Shown here: positions 34,763 through 44,027 of the stretch, piece after piece | Layout: the number at the start of each line of letters is the position of its first letter | How positions within the stretch are numbered: the stretch's first letter is position 1 | Assembly (NCBI RefSeq): GCF_008370685.1 | Contig: NZ_VTZU01000007.1 | Coordinates: forward strand, 1 to 64,000 | Reading direction: 5' to 3' | DNA from: Aquimarina sp. RZ0 | GTDB taxonomy: Bacteria; Bacteroidota; Bacteroidia; Flavobacteriales; Flavobacteriaceae | DNA length: 64,000 nucleotides | The notes under the pieces: generated by a model | Database searches by the model: none | Told to the model about the DNA's origin: nothing | What the model saw: only the letters and a program-made list of their open reading frames with translations | Program-made: the position numbers and the translations under genes

Positions 34763-35311
34763 TTACACTGTTGCAGTCTCCAAAGGTTGTGCAACTGGAA
34801 AATCAACTGGTACTTGAGTGGTGCTATGTATATAATTAGAAATCGTTTTATCTCCTACCAATACAATGGTATCTATCAAATTACCTTTATTATACCCCGC
34901 AGCGAGAAAAGTATCTACAACATCCTGATCCGCGCGACCTCTATTTTCCGTAATGTTTTTGGCAAGTTTTGCCAGAGCATCTAGTTTAGAATCAAAAGAA
35001 GCGTTGCCAGCTCTTAATTCCAGTATCTGTTCTTCTGTGAATCCGTTCATTTTTCCGATCGCTGTATGAGCTGATAAACAATAGGTGCAATTATTTACTT
35101 GACTAACAGCTAAGTTTACTACTTCTTTTTCTTTTGCTTTTAAGGACGTTTTTGCATTAGAAAAATTTAAATAATTCTCTAATGCAGTATCGCTGTGCGC
35201 ATACGTTGCATAAAGATTCGGAACAAAGCCCAATGCTTTGGTAAGATTATCAAAAATTGCTTGGTTCGTAGTATTTACTTCTTCTCTTGTTGGTACATTT
35301 ATTGTTGCCAT
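34763..35311 (-). CDS. AhpD-like carboxymuconolactone decarboxylase family protein
   Basis: The 182-residue all-helical protein contains the redox motif NNCTYCLSAHTAIG (residues ~72-85), i.e. CxxC followed by SxxH, which defines the alkylhydroperoxidase D-like branch. NQAIFDNLTKALGFVPNLYATYAHS near 17-41 is also typical. The likely role is peroxide or disulphide reduction in the cytoplasm; true decarboxylase activity is unlikely given the CxxC. A Crp-like regulator and an NAD(P)H oxidoreductase are coded divergently upstream. Confidence 0.9.
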   Translation of the reverse strand: MATINVPTREEVNTTNQAIFDNLTKALGFVPNLYATYAHSDTALENYLNFSNAKTSLKAKEKEVVNLAVSQVNNCTYCLSAHTAIGKMNGFTEEQILELRAGNASFDSKLDALAKLAKNITENRGRADQDVVDTFLAAGYNKGNLIDTIVLVGDKTISNYIHSTTQVPVDFPVAQPLETATV

Positions 35312-35971
35312 TTTTTTTAATTTTATATGTTCTTAATATTTTTTTTTAATTTTAAGGTATTCTAAATTAAAGGTGCAAATATCTTATTAAAATATAAGTG
35401 AGGTAATGTTTGTTTTTCCCTACAACTTGTCAATTTTTCCTTTTTATAATTTTTCTGCAGAAATAAAAGGCCTCTCTGCATTACAATAAAAATCGTGATG
35501 ACTTCTTTGATCACAGTGCGTTTTTGGGCTGATACTATTAATAATTTTTTTTCTACTGGCACTAAATATTTCTATTAAATTGAAAATTGATTTATTTTTT
35601 GTCATCTTTTTATATTTTAAAATTACTGATACAAAGATGCATCAGAAGGAAAGCTTGTAGAATGGTTATTTTTCCTTTCAGTATGTATATTCTTCCTTAC
35701 TTCAAAAAAAGACTGAGATTTTTCGAGTTGCGAGGTATAAAAATAGTATACTATGAACTCATCTTAACTTTTTGTTTTAACCGAAAATGAGATGAAATTT
35801 GTACAGATGAGGTGCTTTTTGTAGTCTATAGTAGCACTACAGACAAAAAAAAGTAACGAAACACGAACGGATTTCAGTTATTTTTTGAGGAATAGAAAAA
35901 ATGCGATGAATTCAATAAAAAAGAGTAGTAAGTACTATTTTATAGTATGCAATAAAATGATTTTTGCCAAG
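35312..35971. other. divergent intergenic region, 660 bp
   Basis: Separates the AhpD-like gene (minus) from the Crp-like gene (plus). Short open frames here have no recognisable features. A repeat related to R4 and a hairpin lie at 35755-35850. The Crp gene may start anywhere between a TTG at 35885 and the ATG at 35972. Confidence 0.5.
35755..35850 (+). repeat. R4-related element with central hairpin
   Basis: Begins GAACTCATCTT and continues TTTTAACCGAAAA, like the reverse strand of the R4 element at 47054-47214. A hairpin TTTTTGTAGT ... ACTACAGACAAAAA lies at 35816-35850. Confidence 0.45.
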
Positions 35972-36547
35972 ATGAAAGAAAAGTTGGAAAATATATTAAA
36001 ATCTTTTAGTGAGTTTTCAGAAGATGATATTATCAGAGGTCTGGATTGTTTTGTATTTAAATCTTTCAAAAAAGATGAGATCTTAATTGAGGCTGGACAA
36101 ACCTGTGATTGGATTGCTTTTATCTGCTCTGGCATTGTAAGGAACTATTATAGCTCCAGTAAAGATGAAGAAGTTACTTATTGCCTGACATTTCCTAACA
36201 AATTTATTGCAGCGTATTCTTCATTTATATCAGGAAAAAAAACTTTTGAGAATATCCATGCTTTGATCGACACAGAAGTGCTAATCATCAAAAAAAATCA
36301 ATTTTCTGAACTCACTAATACTAATAATAACTGGCTTAAATTCTCAAATTATTTTGCTGAGCAATCTTATGTTTTGATGGAAAATCGTTTACTGGCTCTT
36401 CAAATGGAATCTGCTGAGAAGCGTTATAAAGATTTGATTATTAATCACCCTGAATTCATACAACTAGTGCCATTAAAATATATCGCCTCATACCTTGGGA
36501 TAACGCAAAGGCATCTTAGTCGGCTAAGAAAAAAAAATTCTTTTTAG
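35972..36547 (+). CDS. Crp/Fnr family transcriptional regulator
   Basis: From the ATG at 35972 the protein has 191 residues. An N-terminal cyclic-nucleotide-binding-like beta roll (FKKDEILIEAGQTCDWIAFICSG, ~33-55) and a long helix are followed by a short C-terminal helix-turn-helix, LKYIASYLGITQRHLSRLRKK. This is the common Bacteroidota Crp-like type, usually without proven cAMP binding. An upstream TTG would add a 29-residue extension unlike the family, so the ATG is preferred. It lies 63 nt before a flavodoxin-fold oxidoreductase, which may be its target or operon partner. Confidence 0.88.
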   Translation: MKEKLENILKSFSEFSEDDIIRGLDCFVFKSFKKDEILIEAGQTCDWIAFICSGIVRNYYSSSKDEEVTYCLTFPNKFIAAYSSFISGKKTFENIHALIDTEVLIIKKNQFSELTNTNNNWLKFSNYFAEQSYVLMENRLLALQMESAEKRYKDLIINHPEFIQLVPLKYIASYLGITQRHLSRLRKKNSF

Positions 36548-36580
36548 ACATTTGTCCTTTATGAGCTCTTTGTTGGTCAA

Positions 36581-36588
36581 TACTTTTG
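36581..36588 (+). promoter_or_regulatory. -7 box TACTTTTG before the flavodoxin-fold gene
   Basis: Perfect TAnnTTTG match 22 nt before the ATG. The -33 element is unclear. Confidence 0.4.
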
Positions 36589-36610
36589 TAAAAAATAAAT
36601 TGATACTATA

Positions 36611-37195
36611 ATGAAACTTAAAAAGGTGCTACTCATAAATGGTCATCCCGACAAAGAAAGTTTTAATTTTGGATTAGCAGAAGCTTATAAGCAAGGAGCA
36701 GAAAACTCAAATGCAGTAATTGATGTTATTAATATAAGAGATTTAGACTTCGATCCGAATTTACAATTCGGGTATCGAAAAAAAATTGAACTTGAACCAG
36801 ATTTATTAAATTCTATTGATAAAATAAAAGAAGCAGATCACATTGTTTGGCTTTTCCCAATGTGGTGGTATGGCTACCCCGCAATTATGAAAGGCTTTAT
36901 TGATAGAAGCTTTCTCCCTGGAATTACTTTTGATTATGTTCCGGGAAAAGCATTGCCTAAAAAGCTTTTAAAGGGAAAAACAGGTAGAATTATAATAACC
37001 GCCGATACTCCAAAGTGGTACAATAGCCTATTTATGAAGAATCCTGTAATTAATCAATTTAAAAGAGGCACATTACAATTCTGCGGGATTAACCCAGTGA
37101 GGATAACCTACATTGCTCCAGTAAAAGGTACTACAGAAGAATTCAGAAATAGGTGGTTAACCAAAATTAAAAAACTGGGAAAGGAAAACAAATAA
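36611..37195 (+). CDS. NAD(P)H dehydrogenase (quinone), flavodoxin-2 fold
   Basis: The 194-residue protein begins KKVLLINGHPDKESFNFGLAEAYKQG (FMN phosphate loop) and has HIVWLFPMWWYGYPAIMKGFIDRSFLPG near 77-104, the diagnostic flavin and substrate loop of the NQO1/KefF-like family. It would reduce quinones or nitro and azo compounds with NAD(P)H in the cytoplasm. It lies downstream of a Crp-like regulator on the same strand with a candidate promoter of its own. Confidence 0.93.
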   Translation: MKLKKVLLINGHPDKESFNFGLAEAYKQGAENSNAVIDVINIRDLDFDPNLQFGYRKKIELEPDLLNSIDKIKEADHIVWLFPMWWYGYPAIMKGFIDRSFLPGITFDYVPGKALPKKLLKGKTGRIIITADTPKWYNSLFMKNPVINQFKRGTLQFCGINPVRITYIAPVKGTTEEFRNRWLTKIKKLGKENK

Positions 37196-37407
37196 TAAAC
37201 AATCCAAGAGAATATACTTCTTATATCATTTCTCAAATAAAATCATCGTAAAATGAAACAAAACGAAATGATTTTAGCAGGTAATTTTATTTGAGAAATT
37301 CTGTTACATCAAGAGCTTAGATGTTCTACAAGGTAAGTAATCTATATTTTTTACGTAAGATTTATCTGACCTAGACAGGTACTTAGTTAAATAAATTATT
37401 GGTTGAA
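37196..37407. other. intergenic region with repeat R2 copy 2
   Basis: Holds a perfect 16-bp palindromic element (R2). Nothing else is recognisable between the convergent genes. Confidence 0.5.
37228..37299 (-). repeat. dispersed palindromic repeat R2, copy 2 (compact)
   Basis: Perfect inverted termini ATTTCTCAAATAAAAT (37228-37243) and ATTTTATTTGAGAAAT (37284-37299). On the minus strand the interior reads ATTACCTGCTAAAATCATTT, the same core as the copies at 25831 and 62281. Confidence 0.75.
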
Positions 37408-37878
37408 TTAAAGAAAACTGGGTAATGCATTGATTTTACCATTAAACGTGTCTTTTCTAGAAATAAAATACAATTCTTCTAGGTTGTTGTCGAGAATAAA
37501 TTGATGACCAAGTTGTGGCAAATTATTTTTTAAAAAAATCTCAAATGCTTTAGGATTCGTACTCCTGTTGGCAGCTTTTCTGATAGTCACTAGATACGAA
37601 GGAATGATTAATTTGATTGTACTTTTATTTGACGAAAATAATAAGTATTCATTTTCTTTCTTTGCAATTTTTATTTCTTTTCTGAAATCGATTTTTTTTG
37701 AGGCAATTAGACTCTGGTTATAATTACTGAAGGTATTTTTATAAACAATTTCTTTTGTATCATTAAGATATACAGTCTCTAACTGGCTTTTATATACTTT
37801 TCCCTGTGTATATCCCAAAAAAAATACGAAAAGGAAAACAAATAATGTTGTAATTCTGATGTTGTGTGGCTTTTTCAT
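37408..37878 (-). CDS. exported protein of unknown function
   Basis: The 156-residue protein begins with a signal peptide (1-25, FLFVFFLGYTQG). The rest is basic with several beta strands (YLLFSSNKSTIKLIIPSYLV, RKDTFNGKINALPSFL). No domain was recognised. It stands alone between the R2 element and an AraC regulator, all on the minus strand. A role in the periplasm or outer membrane is the only inference. Confidence 0.65.
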   Translation of the reverse strand: MKKPHNIRITTLFVFLFVFFLGYTQGKVYKSQLETVYLNDTKEIVYKNTFSNYNQSLIASKKIDFRKEIKIAKKENEYLLFSSNKSTIKLIIPSYLVTIRKAANRSTNPKAFEIFLKNNLPQLGHQFILDNNLEELYFISRKDTFNGKINALPSFL

Positions 37879-37994
37879 ATCTCTTTATGTTTTAATCCCG
37901 AAATATAATATCAGGATTTATTTGTTGCTATTTTATAGTACAAAATTGAGGCAAAAATAAATATAATAAAAGAACATTTATTCCTTCTTTATTG

Positions 37995-38846
37995 TCAATA
38001 GTTCCCAGCTACTTCAGTTTTAAGCTGTTTCTTAAATTCTGACGGAGATAACGTTGTATGTTTTTTAAACATTCGACTTAGATGAGAGGCATCATCAAAA
38101 CCAACTTCATATGCTATTTCCTTAGCAGTCTTATCCGTATATATAAAAAGTCGTTTTGCTTCTAAAATTATACGATCATGAATAATTTGTAACGGACTTT
38201 TTTGAAACCTGGCAAAACTATTAGAAAGTGTCTTAGGAGATTTGAACAATTTTTCGGCATAAAACGCTACAGAATGTTCTTTTTTAAAATTAGATTCTAC
38301 TAAAACATTAAATTCTCGTATTATATCTACCTGTTCATTATATACATTTTTGAATCCACTTTGTTGTTTTATAAGTCTGGTGGTTGTTATAATAAAACGC
38401 GCCATCAACATTCGTAACATTTCAGCTTGTATTGTATCAATTGTGTTTAACTCATCAAGAAATACCTGATGTAAAAAATCTAGTTTTTTTTGATTTTCTG
38501 AATCAAGTTTTATAATTGGGATTGTATTATTTCCATAAAATAAAACTCCCATACAGCTTACCTCTTTATCATGGTCTTTTATACAATAAAACTCCTGATT
38601 AAACTGATATACTATAAGATTTTGCCCTTCTATAAATTTAAGATATTGATTCGGGGTAAGAACAATGATACTATTTTGCTCTAAGCAGAAGGATATTCCA
38701 TCAATCTCTAATAAGGCAGAGTAGTCCCTAGCCCATATGAATGTAAATAAATTAACACTTTTTGATTTAGTGTAACAGCATAAAAATTCTTCGTCAGCTA
38801 TTTTAAATCGAGCATCTGTAGAAAATTCTTTGAATTCCTTTACCAT
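37995..38846 (-). CDS. AraC family transcriptional regulator
   Basis: The C-terminal ~100 residues of this 283-residue protein form the double helix-turn-helix: HSVAFYAEKLFKSPKTLSNSF and TAKEIAYEVGFDDASHLSRMF, followed by KKHTTLSPSEFKKQ. The N-terminal ~170 residues look like the AraC-type beta-roll sensor (RDYSALLEIDGISFCLEQNSI) without obvious cofactor residues. Its upstream gap of ~370 bp leads to a flavin reductase gene on the same strand; the target is unknown. Confidence 0.9.
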   Translation of the reverse strand: MVKEFKEFSTDARFKIADEEFLCCYTKSKSVNLFTFIWARDYSALLEIDGISFCLEQNSIIVLTPNQYLKFIEGQNLIVYQFNQEFYCIKDHDKEVSCMGVLFYGNNTIPIIKLDSENQKKLDFLHQVFLDELNTIDTIQAEMLRMLMARFIITTTRLIKQQSGFKNVYNEQVDIIREFNVLVESNFKKEHSVAFYAEKLFKSPKTLSNSFARFQKSPLQIIHDRIILEAKRLFIYTDKTAKEIAYEVGFDDASHLSRMFKKHTTLSPSEFKKQLKTEVAGNY

Positions 38847-39214
38847 ACATGTATCTGTCGTTTTTATATTAATAACATTACAGAAGCAATAGGCAAAAAT
38901 TTAATTTTCTACTATATGCATCATGTATCCAATATCAATTATAAATTTACATATTATTTCATTAGAAGTATGTTATAAAAAGGCTAATTAAATAATGAAA
39001 TTTTTGTCGTTATCGAATCAAATGCAATAAAATTTCAATACCTAATACTCTTACTAGTGAATTCAGGAATTAATTGATTTAAATACAGTTAGCTCAACTA
39101 TAGAGTATACTATTTCTAGTTTATAAGTACCATTAAAATTTGCTCTTTTTTGACCAAATAAGAAATTGCTGCTTGCTATTTGATTTGAGTATTTTAAAAC
39201 AAGAATTGATTACA
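38847..39214. other. intergenic region with repeat R5 copy 1
   Basis: AT-rich, no gene. The part 39132-39210 resembles 48351-48467 (repeat R5). Confidence 0.5.
39132..39210 (+). repeat. dispersed intergenic repeat R5, copy 1
   Basis: Shares ATTAAAATTNGCTCT, AATAAGAAATT and GAGTATTTTAAAACAAGAA-like blocks in order with 48351-48467, where an extra hairpin-bearing segment is present. The block ATTTTAAAACAAGAATT also occurs at 42501. Confidence 0.5.
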
Positions 39215-39853
39215 CTATTTAAGCAATGATTTGGTTTCTTGATCAGGTTGCGCATATTGAAATCTATCCACTAATTCGGGCAATGCGTATCCATCTAACC
39301 CAATATTGGCAATGGTATCTGCTTTGTCTAATTGTACCCAACCATCTTTATGAAGGATATTATTTTCCAGATAAATATGTTTAATAGTTCCAATAATCAG
39401 AATAGTACCATTTTCTTTGATTGGGTACTCATTAGTATATGTACATCCAATTTTGATCATACTATTTTTGACATATGGTGCACGAAATTCATGGAGGTAT
39501 TCTGGTTCAAGATCTGTTTTGTCAAATTCAGAAATATGTTCTTCATATTTTGCTGCCGTATGATGTGCGGCAGAAATCATTTTTTTGGTAACCAGATTTA
39601 CTGTAAAAAAACTGTTTTCTTTGATGTTTTTATAGGTGTTTCTGGGGACGGTTGTAGGTCTAAGGATAAAACCTAACATTGGAGGATTACTACCTATATG
39701 AACAATAGAATTAAATATAGCAACATTTGTCGTTCCTTGGTTACTGCTAGAAGCAATCAAGGTGCAAGGTTTATACCCAATACAACTATTTACTAGATTA
39801 GCGCGATATCTAGAGGATAATTCATTAAGTTGTTTTAATGTAAAGTGATTCAT
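39215..39853 (-). CDS. flavin reductase-like domain protein (FMN-binding split barrel)
   Basis: The 212-residue protein matches the flavoredoxin / flavin reductase-like group: CTLIASSSNQGTTNVAIFNSIVHIGSNPPMLGF at ~31-62 is the FMN-binding strand-turn-strand, RPTTVPRNTYKNIKENSFFTVN (~65) contacts flavin phosphate. The C-terminus (LDGYALPELVDRFQYAQPD) is typical of Bacteroidota members. It probably binds FMN and reduces it or a partner protein with NAD(P)H. The methyltransferase gene is divergent, 61 nt away. Confidence 0.9.
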   Translation of the reverse strand: MNHFTLKQLNELSSRYRANLVNSCIGYKPCTLIASSSNQGTTNVAIFNSIVHIGSNPPMLGFILRPTTVPRNTYKNIKENSFFTVNLVTKKMISAAHHTAAKYEEHISEFDKTDLEPEYLHEFRAPYVKNSMIKIGCTYTNEYPIKENGTILIIGTIKHIYLENNILHKDGWVQLDKADTIANIGLDGYALPELVDRFQYAQPDQETKSLLK

Positions 39854-39914
39854 TTTGTAGTATATTTAGAAACTGTGTATAAAATTATATTTAAAAACTA
39901 ATTTACAGTAGGTA

Positions 39915-40715
39915 ATGTCTAAAGAATTGCAAAAATATTTTGAAACCAATAAGGCCACCTGGAATAAAAAAGTAGGCATACATTCAAAAAGTGATTTTTA
40001 TAATCTTGACGCATTTAAGAATGGTAAAAATTCATTAAATACATATGAAATTGATGCATTGGGCGATGTCTCTGGGAAGTCTCTATTACATTTACAATGT
40101 CATTTTGGACAAGATACGCTAAGTTGGAGTAGGCTGGGAGCCAAATGTACCGGAGTAGATATTTCTGAAAAAGGAATAGAAATGGCAGAAAACCTGAACG
40201 CTGAGTTAAAATTGGATGCCAAGTTTGTTCAATGTAATGTCATGGATATTTCTGCGTATATCAAAGATACATTTGATATCGTATATACCAGCTACGGAGT
40301 GATTGATTGGTTGCCAGAGTTAAAACCTTGGGGGCGTATGATTGCAGATCGATTAAAACCTGGCGGTGTTTTTTATATAGTAGAATTTCATCCCATTGTT
40401 TGGATGTTTGATTATACAGAAGGAAAACCAGCCATTAAGTATGGTTATCATCAAAAAGAAGTAATTTATGAAGAGTATCAGGGAACGTATGCAGATACAA
40501 GTTCAACAATGATAAGTAAAGAATATGGTTGGAATCATGGCTTAGGAGAAGTAGTCTCTTCACTTTCTGAAGCTGGATTAACTATAGAATATTTAAAAGA
40601 ATATGATGAATCGCCATATGATATTTTTCCGGATTTGGTTACAATGGAAAATGGAATGTTTACAAGTTTGAATACATTATTCCCGTTGATATTTGCAATT
40701 AAAGCTTTTAAATAA
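39915..40715 (+). CDS. class I SAM-dependent methyltransferase
   Basis: The 266-residue protein has the Rossmann motifs: KSLLHLQCHFGQDTLSWSRLGA (~55-76, motif I in the LQCHFGQDT variant), CTGVDISEKGIE (~78) and FDIVYTSYGVIDWLPEL (~116). This variant is common in Bacteroidota proteins of unknown substrate. GGVFYIVEFHPIVWMF near 149 is the motif after the catalytic sheet. It is cytoplasmic. It is followed by the kynurenine 3-monooxygenase gene after 150 nt; no functional link is shown. Confidence 0.9.
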   Translation: MSKELQKYFETNKATWNKKVGIHSKSDFYNLDAFKNGKNSLNTYEIDALGDVSGKSLLHLQCHFGQDTLSWSRLGAKCTGVDISEKGIEMAENLNAELKLDAKFVQCNVMDISAYIKDTFDIVYTSYGVIDWLPELKPWGRMIADRLKPGGVFYIVEFHPIVWMFDYTEGKPAIKYGYHQKEVIYEEYQGTYADTSSTMISKEYGWNHGLGEVVSSLSEAGLTIEYLKEYDESPYDIFPDLVTMENGMFTSLNTLFPLIFAIKAFK

Positions 40716-40868
40716 CAATTCATTAATAATTTTTTTACATTTGCTGAAGGTTTTAATGCTTGCATACGTTCTTCATGTAGAACAGAATTGTTTTGCCAGA
40801 GGACATTAAAGCTCGAATCCATCAAGATTCTTAGCCAACCTCTGGTAGACCGGTATCATAACATTTTT

Positions 40869-42254
40869 ATGCAAACAAAAAATATAGCAATCGTTGGGAG
40901 TGGATTAGCAGGTTCATTATTAGCAATTTACTTAAGGAAACGAAACCATCACGTTACTGTTTTTGACAGAAGACCAGATATTAGAAAGGTAAGATTCAGT
41001 GGTAGATCTATAAATCTGGCGATGTCTGTTCGTGGATGGAAAGCGCTGGATAGAGTAGGGATAGGCGAGAAGATTAGAGAATTAGCTATTCCATTAAATA
41101 AAAGAGCCATGCATGTCAATGGCAAACCAGAATATCATCAGTACTATGGTAATGATGGAGAAGCTATCTATTCTATTTCCAGAGGAGTTTTAAATCGAAA
41201 AATGATAACATTGGCAGAAGAAGCCGGAGTTGTTTTTAGGTTTAATGAAAAAGTATGGGATGTTAATCTGGTCGAAGCTAAAATATATACGGGAGAAACA
41301 GAAAAAGGAGCCTGGAAAGAGTATCAGTATGATTTGATTTTTGGTTGTGACGGAGCATTTTCCAGAGTACGACATAAAATGCAGCGAAGAAGTAGGTTCG
41401 ATTATTCTCAAGACTTCTTAAGTGCTGGATATAAAGAACTCGGTATTCCTGCAAATAGTGATGGCTCTCATAAACTTGATAAAAACTCACTTCATATATG
41501 GCCCAGAGGAAAGTTTATGTTAATAGCATTACCAAATCTGGATGGTAGTTTTACCTGTACTTTATTTATGCCTCACGAAGGCGAAAATTCTTTTGAGAAG
41601 TTAACATCTGATACCGAGGTTTCCGAATTTTGGGAGCAACATTTTCCTGATACTATAGAGTTAATGCCTACCTTATTAGAAGATTTTAAAAATAATCCGA
41701 CCAGTGCTTTAGTAACCATGAAATGCTATCCCTGGACATATTGGGATAAGGTAGCTTTAGTAGGAGATTCTGCTCATGCCATTGTTCCCTTTTATGGTCA
41801 GGGGATCAATGCTGGTTTTGAGGATATTTCTGTGCTAGACGATATTATAGAGGCATATAAAGGTGAAAATTGGCAAGATATTTTTGAATCATATCAGCGT
41901 ACAAGAAAACCTGATACAGATGCAATTGCAGAGCTTTCTTATCGTAATTTTATGGAGATGAGTAGTAAAACTGCAGATCCGGAGTTTTTGCTAAGAAAAA
42001 AAATTGAGAAAAGATTTTCTGAAAAATATCCTGATCTTTGGGTTCCTTTGTATACCAGAGTTACATTCTCTCATAAACCATATGCAGAAGCATTAAAGCT
42101 AGGAGATCAACAAGCCAGAATTATGGATGAAATTATGCAACTAGATAATATTGAGGATCTTTGGGGGACTCAGGAAATTGAAGATCAGATATTAAATAAG
42201 ATTAAAAAAATTACTATTGATTCTAAAAAAAGAATTACGGAGAAGTATTTTTAA
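40869..42254 (+). CDS. kmo: kynurenine 3-monooxygenase (FAD-dependent)
   Basis: Starting at the ATG at 40869, the 461-residue protein opens with the FAD-binding IAIVGSGLAGSLLAIYLRKR. A longer upstream frame would precede this motif with 27 unrelated residues. RSINLAMSVRGWKALDRVG (~46-64) and KRAMHVNG are specific to KMO. KVALVGDSAHAIVPFYGQGINAGFED (~290-315) is the second FAD motif in the KMO form. It hydroxylates kynurenine with NADPH and O2. With the kynureninase at 29125 it would lead to 3-hydroxyanthranilate. A strong terminator follows. Confidence 0.92.
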   Translation: MQTKNIAIVGSGLAGSLLAIYLRKRNHHVTVFDRRPDIRKVRFSGRSINLAMSVRGWKALDRVGIGEKIRELAIPLNKRAMHVNGKPEYHQYYGNDGEAIYSISRGVLNRKMITLAEEAGVVFRFNEKVWDVNLVEAKIYTGETEKGAWKEYQYDLIFGCDGAFSRVRHKMQRRSRFDYSQDFLSAGYKELGIPANSDGSHKLDKNSLHIWPRGKFMLIALPNLDGSFTCTLFMPHEGENSFEKLTSDTEVSEFWEQHFPDTIELMPTLLEDFKNNPTSALVTMKCYPWTYWDKVALVGDSAHAIVPFYGQGINAGFEDISVLDDIIEAYKGENWQDIFESYQRTRKPDTDAIAELSYRNFMEMSSKTADPEFLLRKKIEKRFSEKYPDLWVPLYTRVTFSHKPYAEALKLGDQQARIMDEIMQLDNIEDLWGTQEIEDQILNKIKKITIDSKKRITEKYF

Positions 42255-42271
42255 CTTTATATTATTATAAC

Positions 42272-42323
42272 TTTTAAGAAATAAAATTATAATGTTTGTA
42301 TATCATAATTTTATTTCTTAAAA
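42272..42323 (+). terminator. strong hairpin after kmo
   Basis: A 19-bp perfect stem (arms 42272-42290 and 42305-42323; core TAAGAAATAAAATTAT) with a 14-nt loop, 17 nt after the kmo stop. It is AT-only apart from two pairs, so it may also be an mRNA-stabilising end. Confidence 0.65.
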
Positions 42324-42500
42324 ATCTAATCAACAGTATTTATTCAAGTTTTTGTTTGTTTTATAAAAATTAGAATTCGAAATAAGGAAGTAATATCAAA
42401 TGCAAGTGCATATTTAATTAAAATCAGAATCCTCTATAAATTTATCACTACAATTTTCTTCACTTCACTACAAAAGATAGATTTCATGAGGTTTTCTACC

Positions 42501-42545
42501 ATTTTAAAACAAGAATTCATTGATAATTCAATGCTGTTTTAAAAT
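42501..42545 (-). terminator. palindrome downstream of the minus-strand unknown gene
   Basis: Arms ATTTTAAAACA / TGTTTTAAAAT with an inner GAATT / AATTC pair. It ends 15 nt from the stop of the gene at 42561 and could act as its terminator. Confidence 0.5.
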
Positions 42546-42560
42546 AACCAACATGATCGC

Positions 42561-44027
42561 CTACCAACTCATTTTATTAAGCCAGTATGTATCTCCATAA
42601 TTTGATATATAATAAAGTAAATTATACCCTTCTGCTTTTTTTAAAGAATTAGGGAGTAAACAGGGGATAACCCAGTATCTGGGAAGATCCGTTGCTTTAA
42701 GTTTTATTACAGGTTTTTTAAAGCCTATTTCCCGTTGACTAAAATAGCTGTTATACGAAATTTGATTCTTGCTATCATTATGAAATAGTCGTAAACCGTC
42801 CTCAAAATATAAGGTAGTTATTGAACCTTTTTCTTTTTTTTCATTTTTATATTCTACCGTATCTAATAATGGGGTAAAACTTTTTAATGTGCCTTTGGTA
42901 TCAAAATTAACCAGAATACTTGCCCCATATGTGTGATAGTAATCCAATTCCATGGTAGATTGATTTCCATTTTTTCTGAATTCGTTTTTGGTAATTTTTC
43001 TTTCTCCAATCATATAGATATCATTATCAATAATTTTACAATCAATAACTTCTAAGCTTTTTAGATTGTTTGCTGTTTGTTTTTCTTTCCAGAGATGTTT
43101 CCCTAGCAAAGTATGCTCGGATAGATCATATAGAAAAGCGCCATTATTTTCATCACCTTCTCCTACGCTGACAATACTTTTTTTCCCGTGCCAGAAGAAC
43201 CCTATTAGCATAGGCGTATCGTCTATAGTAATGAGCTTCATATTCATAGGTTGAAATCCATCTGAAGAAAATGTTGTTGTATTTACGCTATTTCCGTTAA
43301 ATTCTAATAAGTGTGTAGTTCTTGCTTTTTTATTAGCATCCGTAATTTTGCTCAGGTATACTTGTCCTGTATTAGCAACAAACGCTTTCTCATGATATAC
43401 TTTTTTTGCATCAAATGTTAGTGTCTCCGTCTGTTCCCATAACAAGTTTAGGTTTATATCGTATACCCGGGTTTGTATTTTTTCTTTAGTTTTCTTTTTG
43501 TATGGCATACTGGCATATACAGCAATTTTTGATTGATCAGGAGAAACCGTAATTTTATAAAATCCAGATTTGGAGTAGCTTTCAATAGGAAAAGAAGCTA
43601 TTGTTTTATAAGGATTGATTGTATTTTCTTTTTCCTGATATACTTGTGCGTATACTTCACTTTTTCCGGATTTTTTATCCATTGCTTTGGATATAAAAAT
43701 AAGTCTGTCTTTTAGCTCTATTACTTTTAGTAAATCTGCGGCTCGTTGCCCTAATTTAGGTAAGTTAAAAAAGCTAGAAGCAATAGGATTAGTAGATTGA
43801 TCATATTTTGTGAGTTTTATTTCTTTGCGATTATCTGTCATTACATTGTCTAAATGGCTGTAGGTCATAAAACCATAGGCAGAAGGGAATGTAATATGTG
43901 TTATTTCCTGATTATTTTTTTTTGTAAAACTAGTACCTGTTTCGGTTTTAAATTCCTGAGAAAACCCTTGGTGTATTGTAAAACCAATAATTATAGCTAT
44001 GATATTTTTTTTCATGGATGTTCTCAT
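42561..44027 (-). CDS. exported protein of unknown function, possible beta-propeller
   Basis: The 488-residue protein has a signal peptide (from the second Met: MKKNIIAIIIGFTIHQGFSQ). The mature part alternates short beta strands with turns (ITVSPDQSKIAVYASM, TRVYDINLNLLWEQTE, VNFDTKGTLKSFTPLLDT), suggesting a WD/YVTN-like propeller, but no family was recognised. Its ATG overlaps the stop of the upstream gene (TAATG), implying co-translation; a second ATG 12 nt later is equally possible and gives a tighter signal peptide. Partner: the protein coded at 44027-45220. Confidence 0.72.
   Translation of the reverse strand: MRTSMKKNIIAIIIGFTIHQGFSQEFKTETGTSFTKKNNQEITHITFPSAYGFMTYSHLDNVMTDNRKEIKLTKYDQSTNPIASSFFNLPKLGQRAADLLKVIELKDRLIFISKAMDKKSGKSEVYAQVYQEKENTINPYKTIASFPIESYSKSGFYKITVSPDQSKIAVYASMPYKKKTKEKIQTRVYDINLNLLWEQTETLTFDAKKVYHEKAFVANTGQVYLSKITDANKKARTTHLLEFNGNSVNTTTFSSDGFQPMNMKLITIDDTPMLIGFFWHGKKSIVSVGEGDENNGAFLYDLSEHTLLGKHLWKEKQTANNLKSLEVIDCKIIDNDIYMIGERKITKNEFRKNGNQSTMELDYYHTYGASILVNFDTKGTLKSFTPLLDTVEYKNEKKEKGSITTLYFEDGLRLFHNDSKNQISYNSYFSQREIGFKKPVIKLKATDLPRYWVIPCLLPNSLKKAEGYNLLYYISNYGDTYWLNKMSW

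Larger units (their letters stand above)
42255..42560. other. intergenic region with two hairpins
   Basis: Contains the kmo terminator at its left and a palindrome downstream of the minus-strand unknown gene at its right; no gene. Confidence 0.55.

Noticed and set aside
35362..35790. Two short frames (66 and 67 codons) in the AhpD-Crp gap
   Set aside because: No homology features, no promoter box and biased composition; they overlap AT-rich filler.
39332..39676. 114-codon plus-strand frame within the flavin reductase gene
   Set aside because: Shadow of a clearly conserved gene on the other strand; composition is Phe/Cys/Ile rich as expected for antisense.
40788..40868. Upstream start of kynurenine 3-monooxygenase
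   Set aside because: The 27 extra residues precede the FAD motif and are unlike the family; the ATG at 40869 gives the usual N-terminus.
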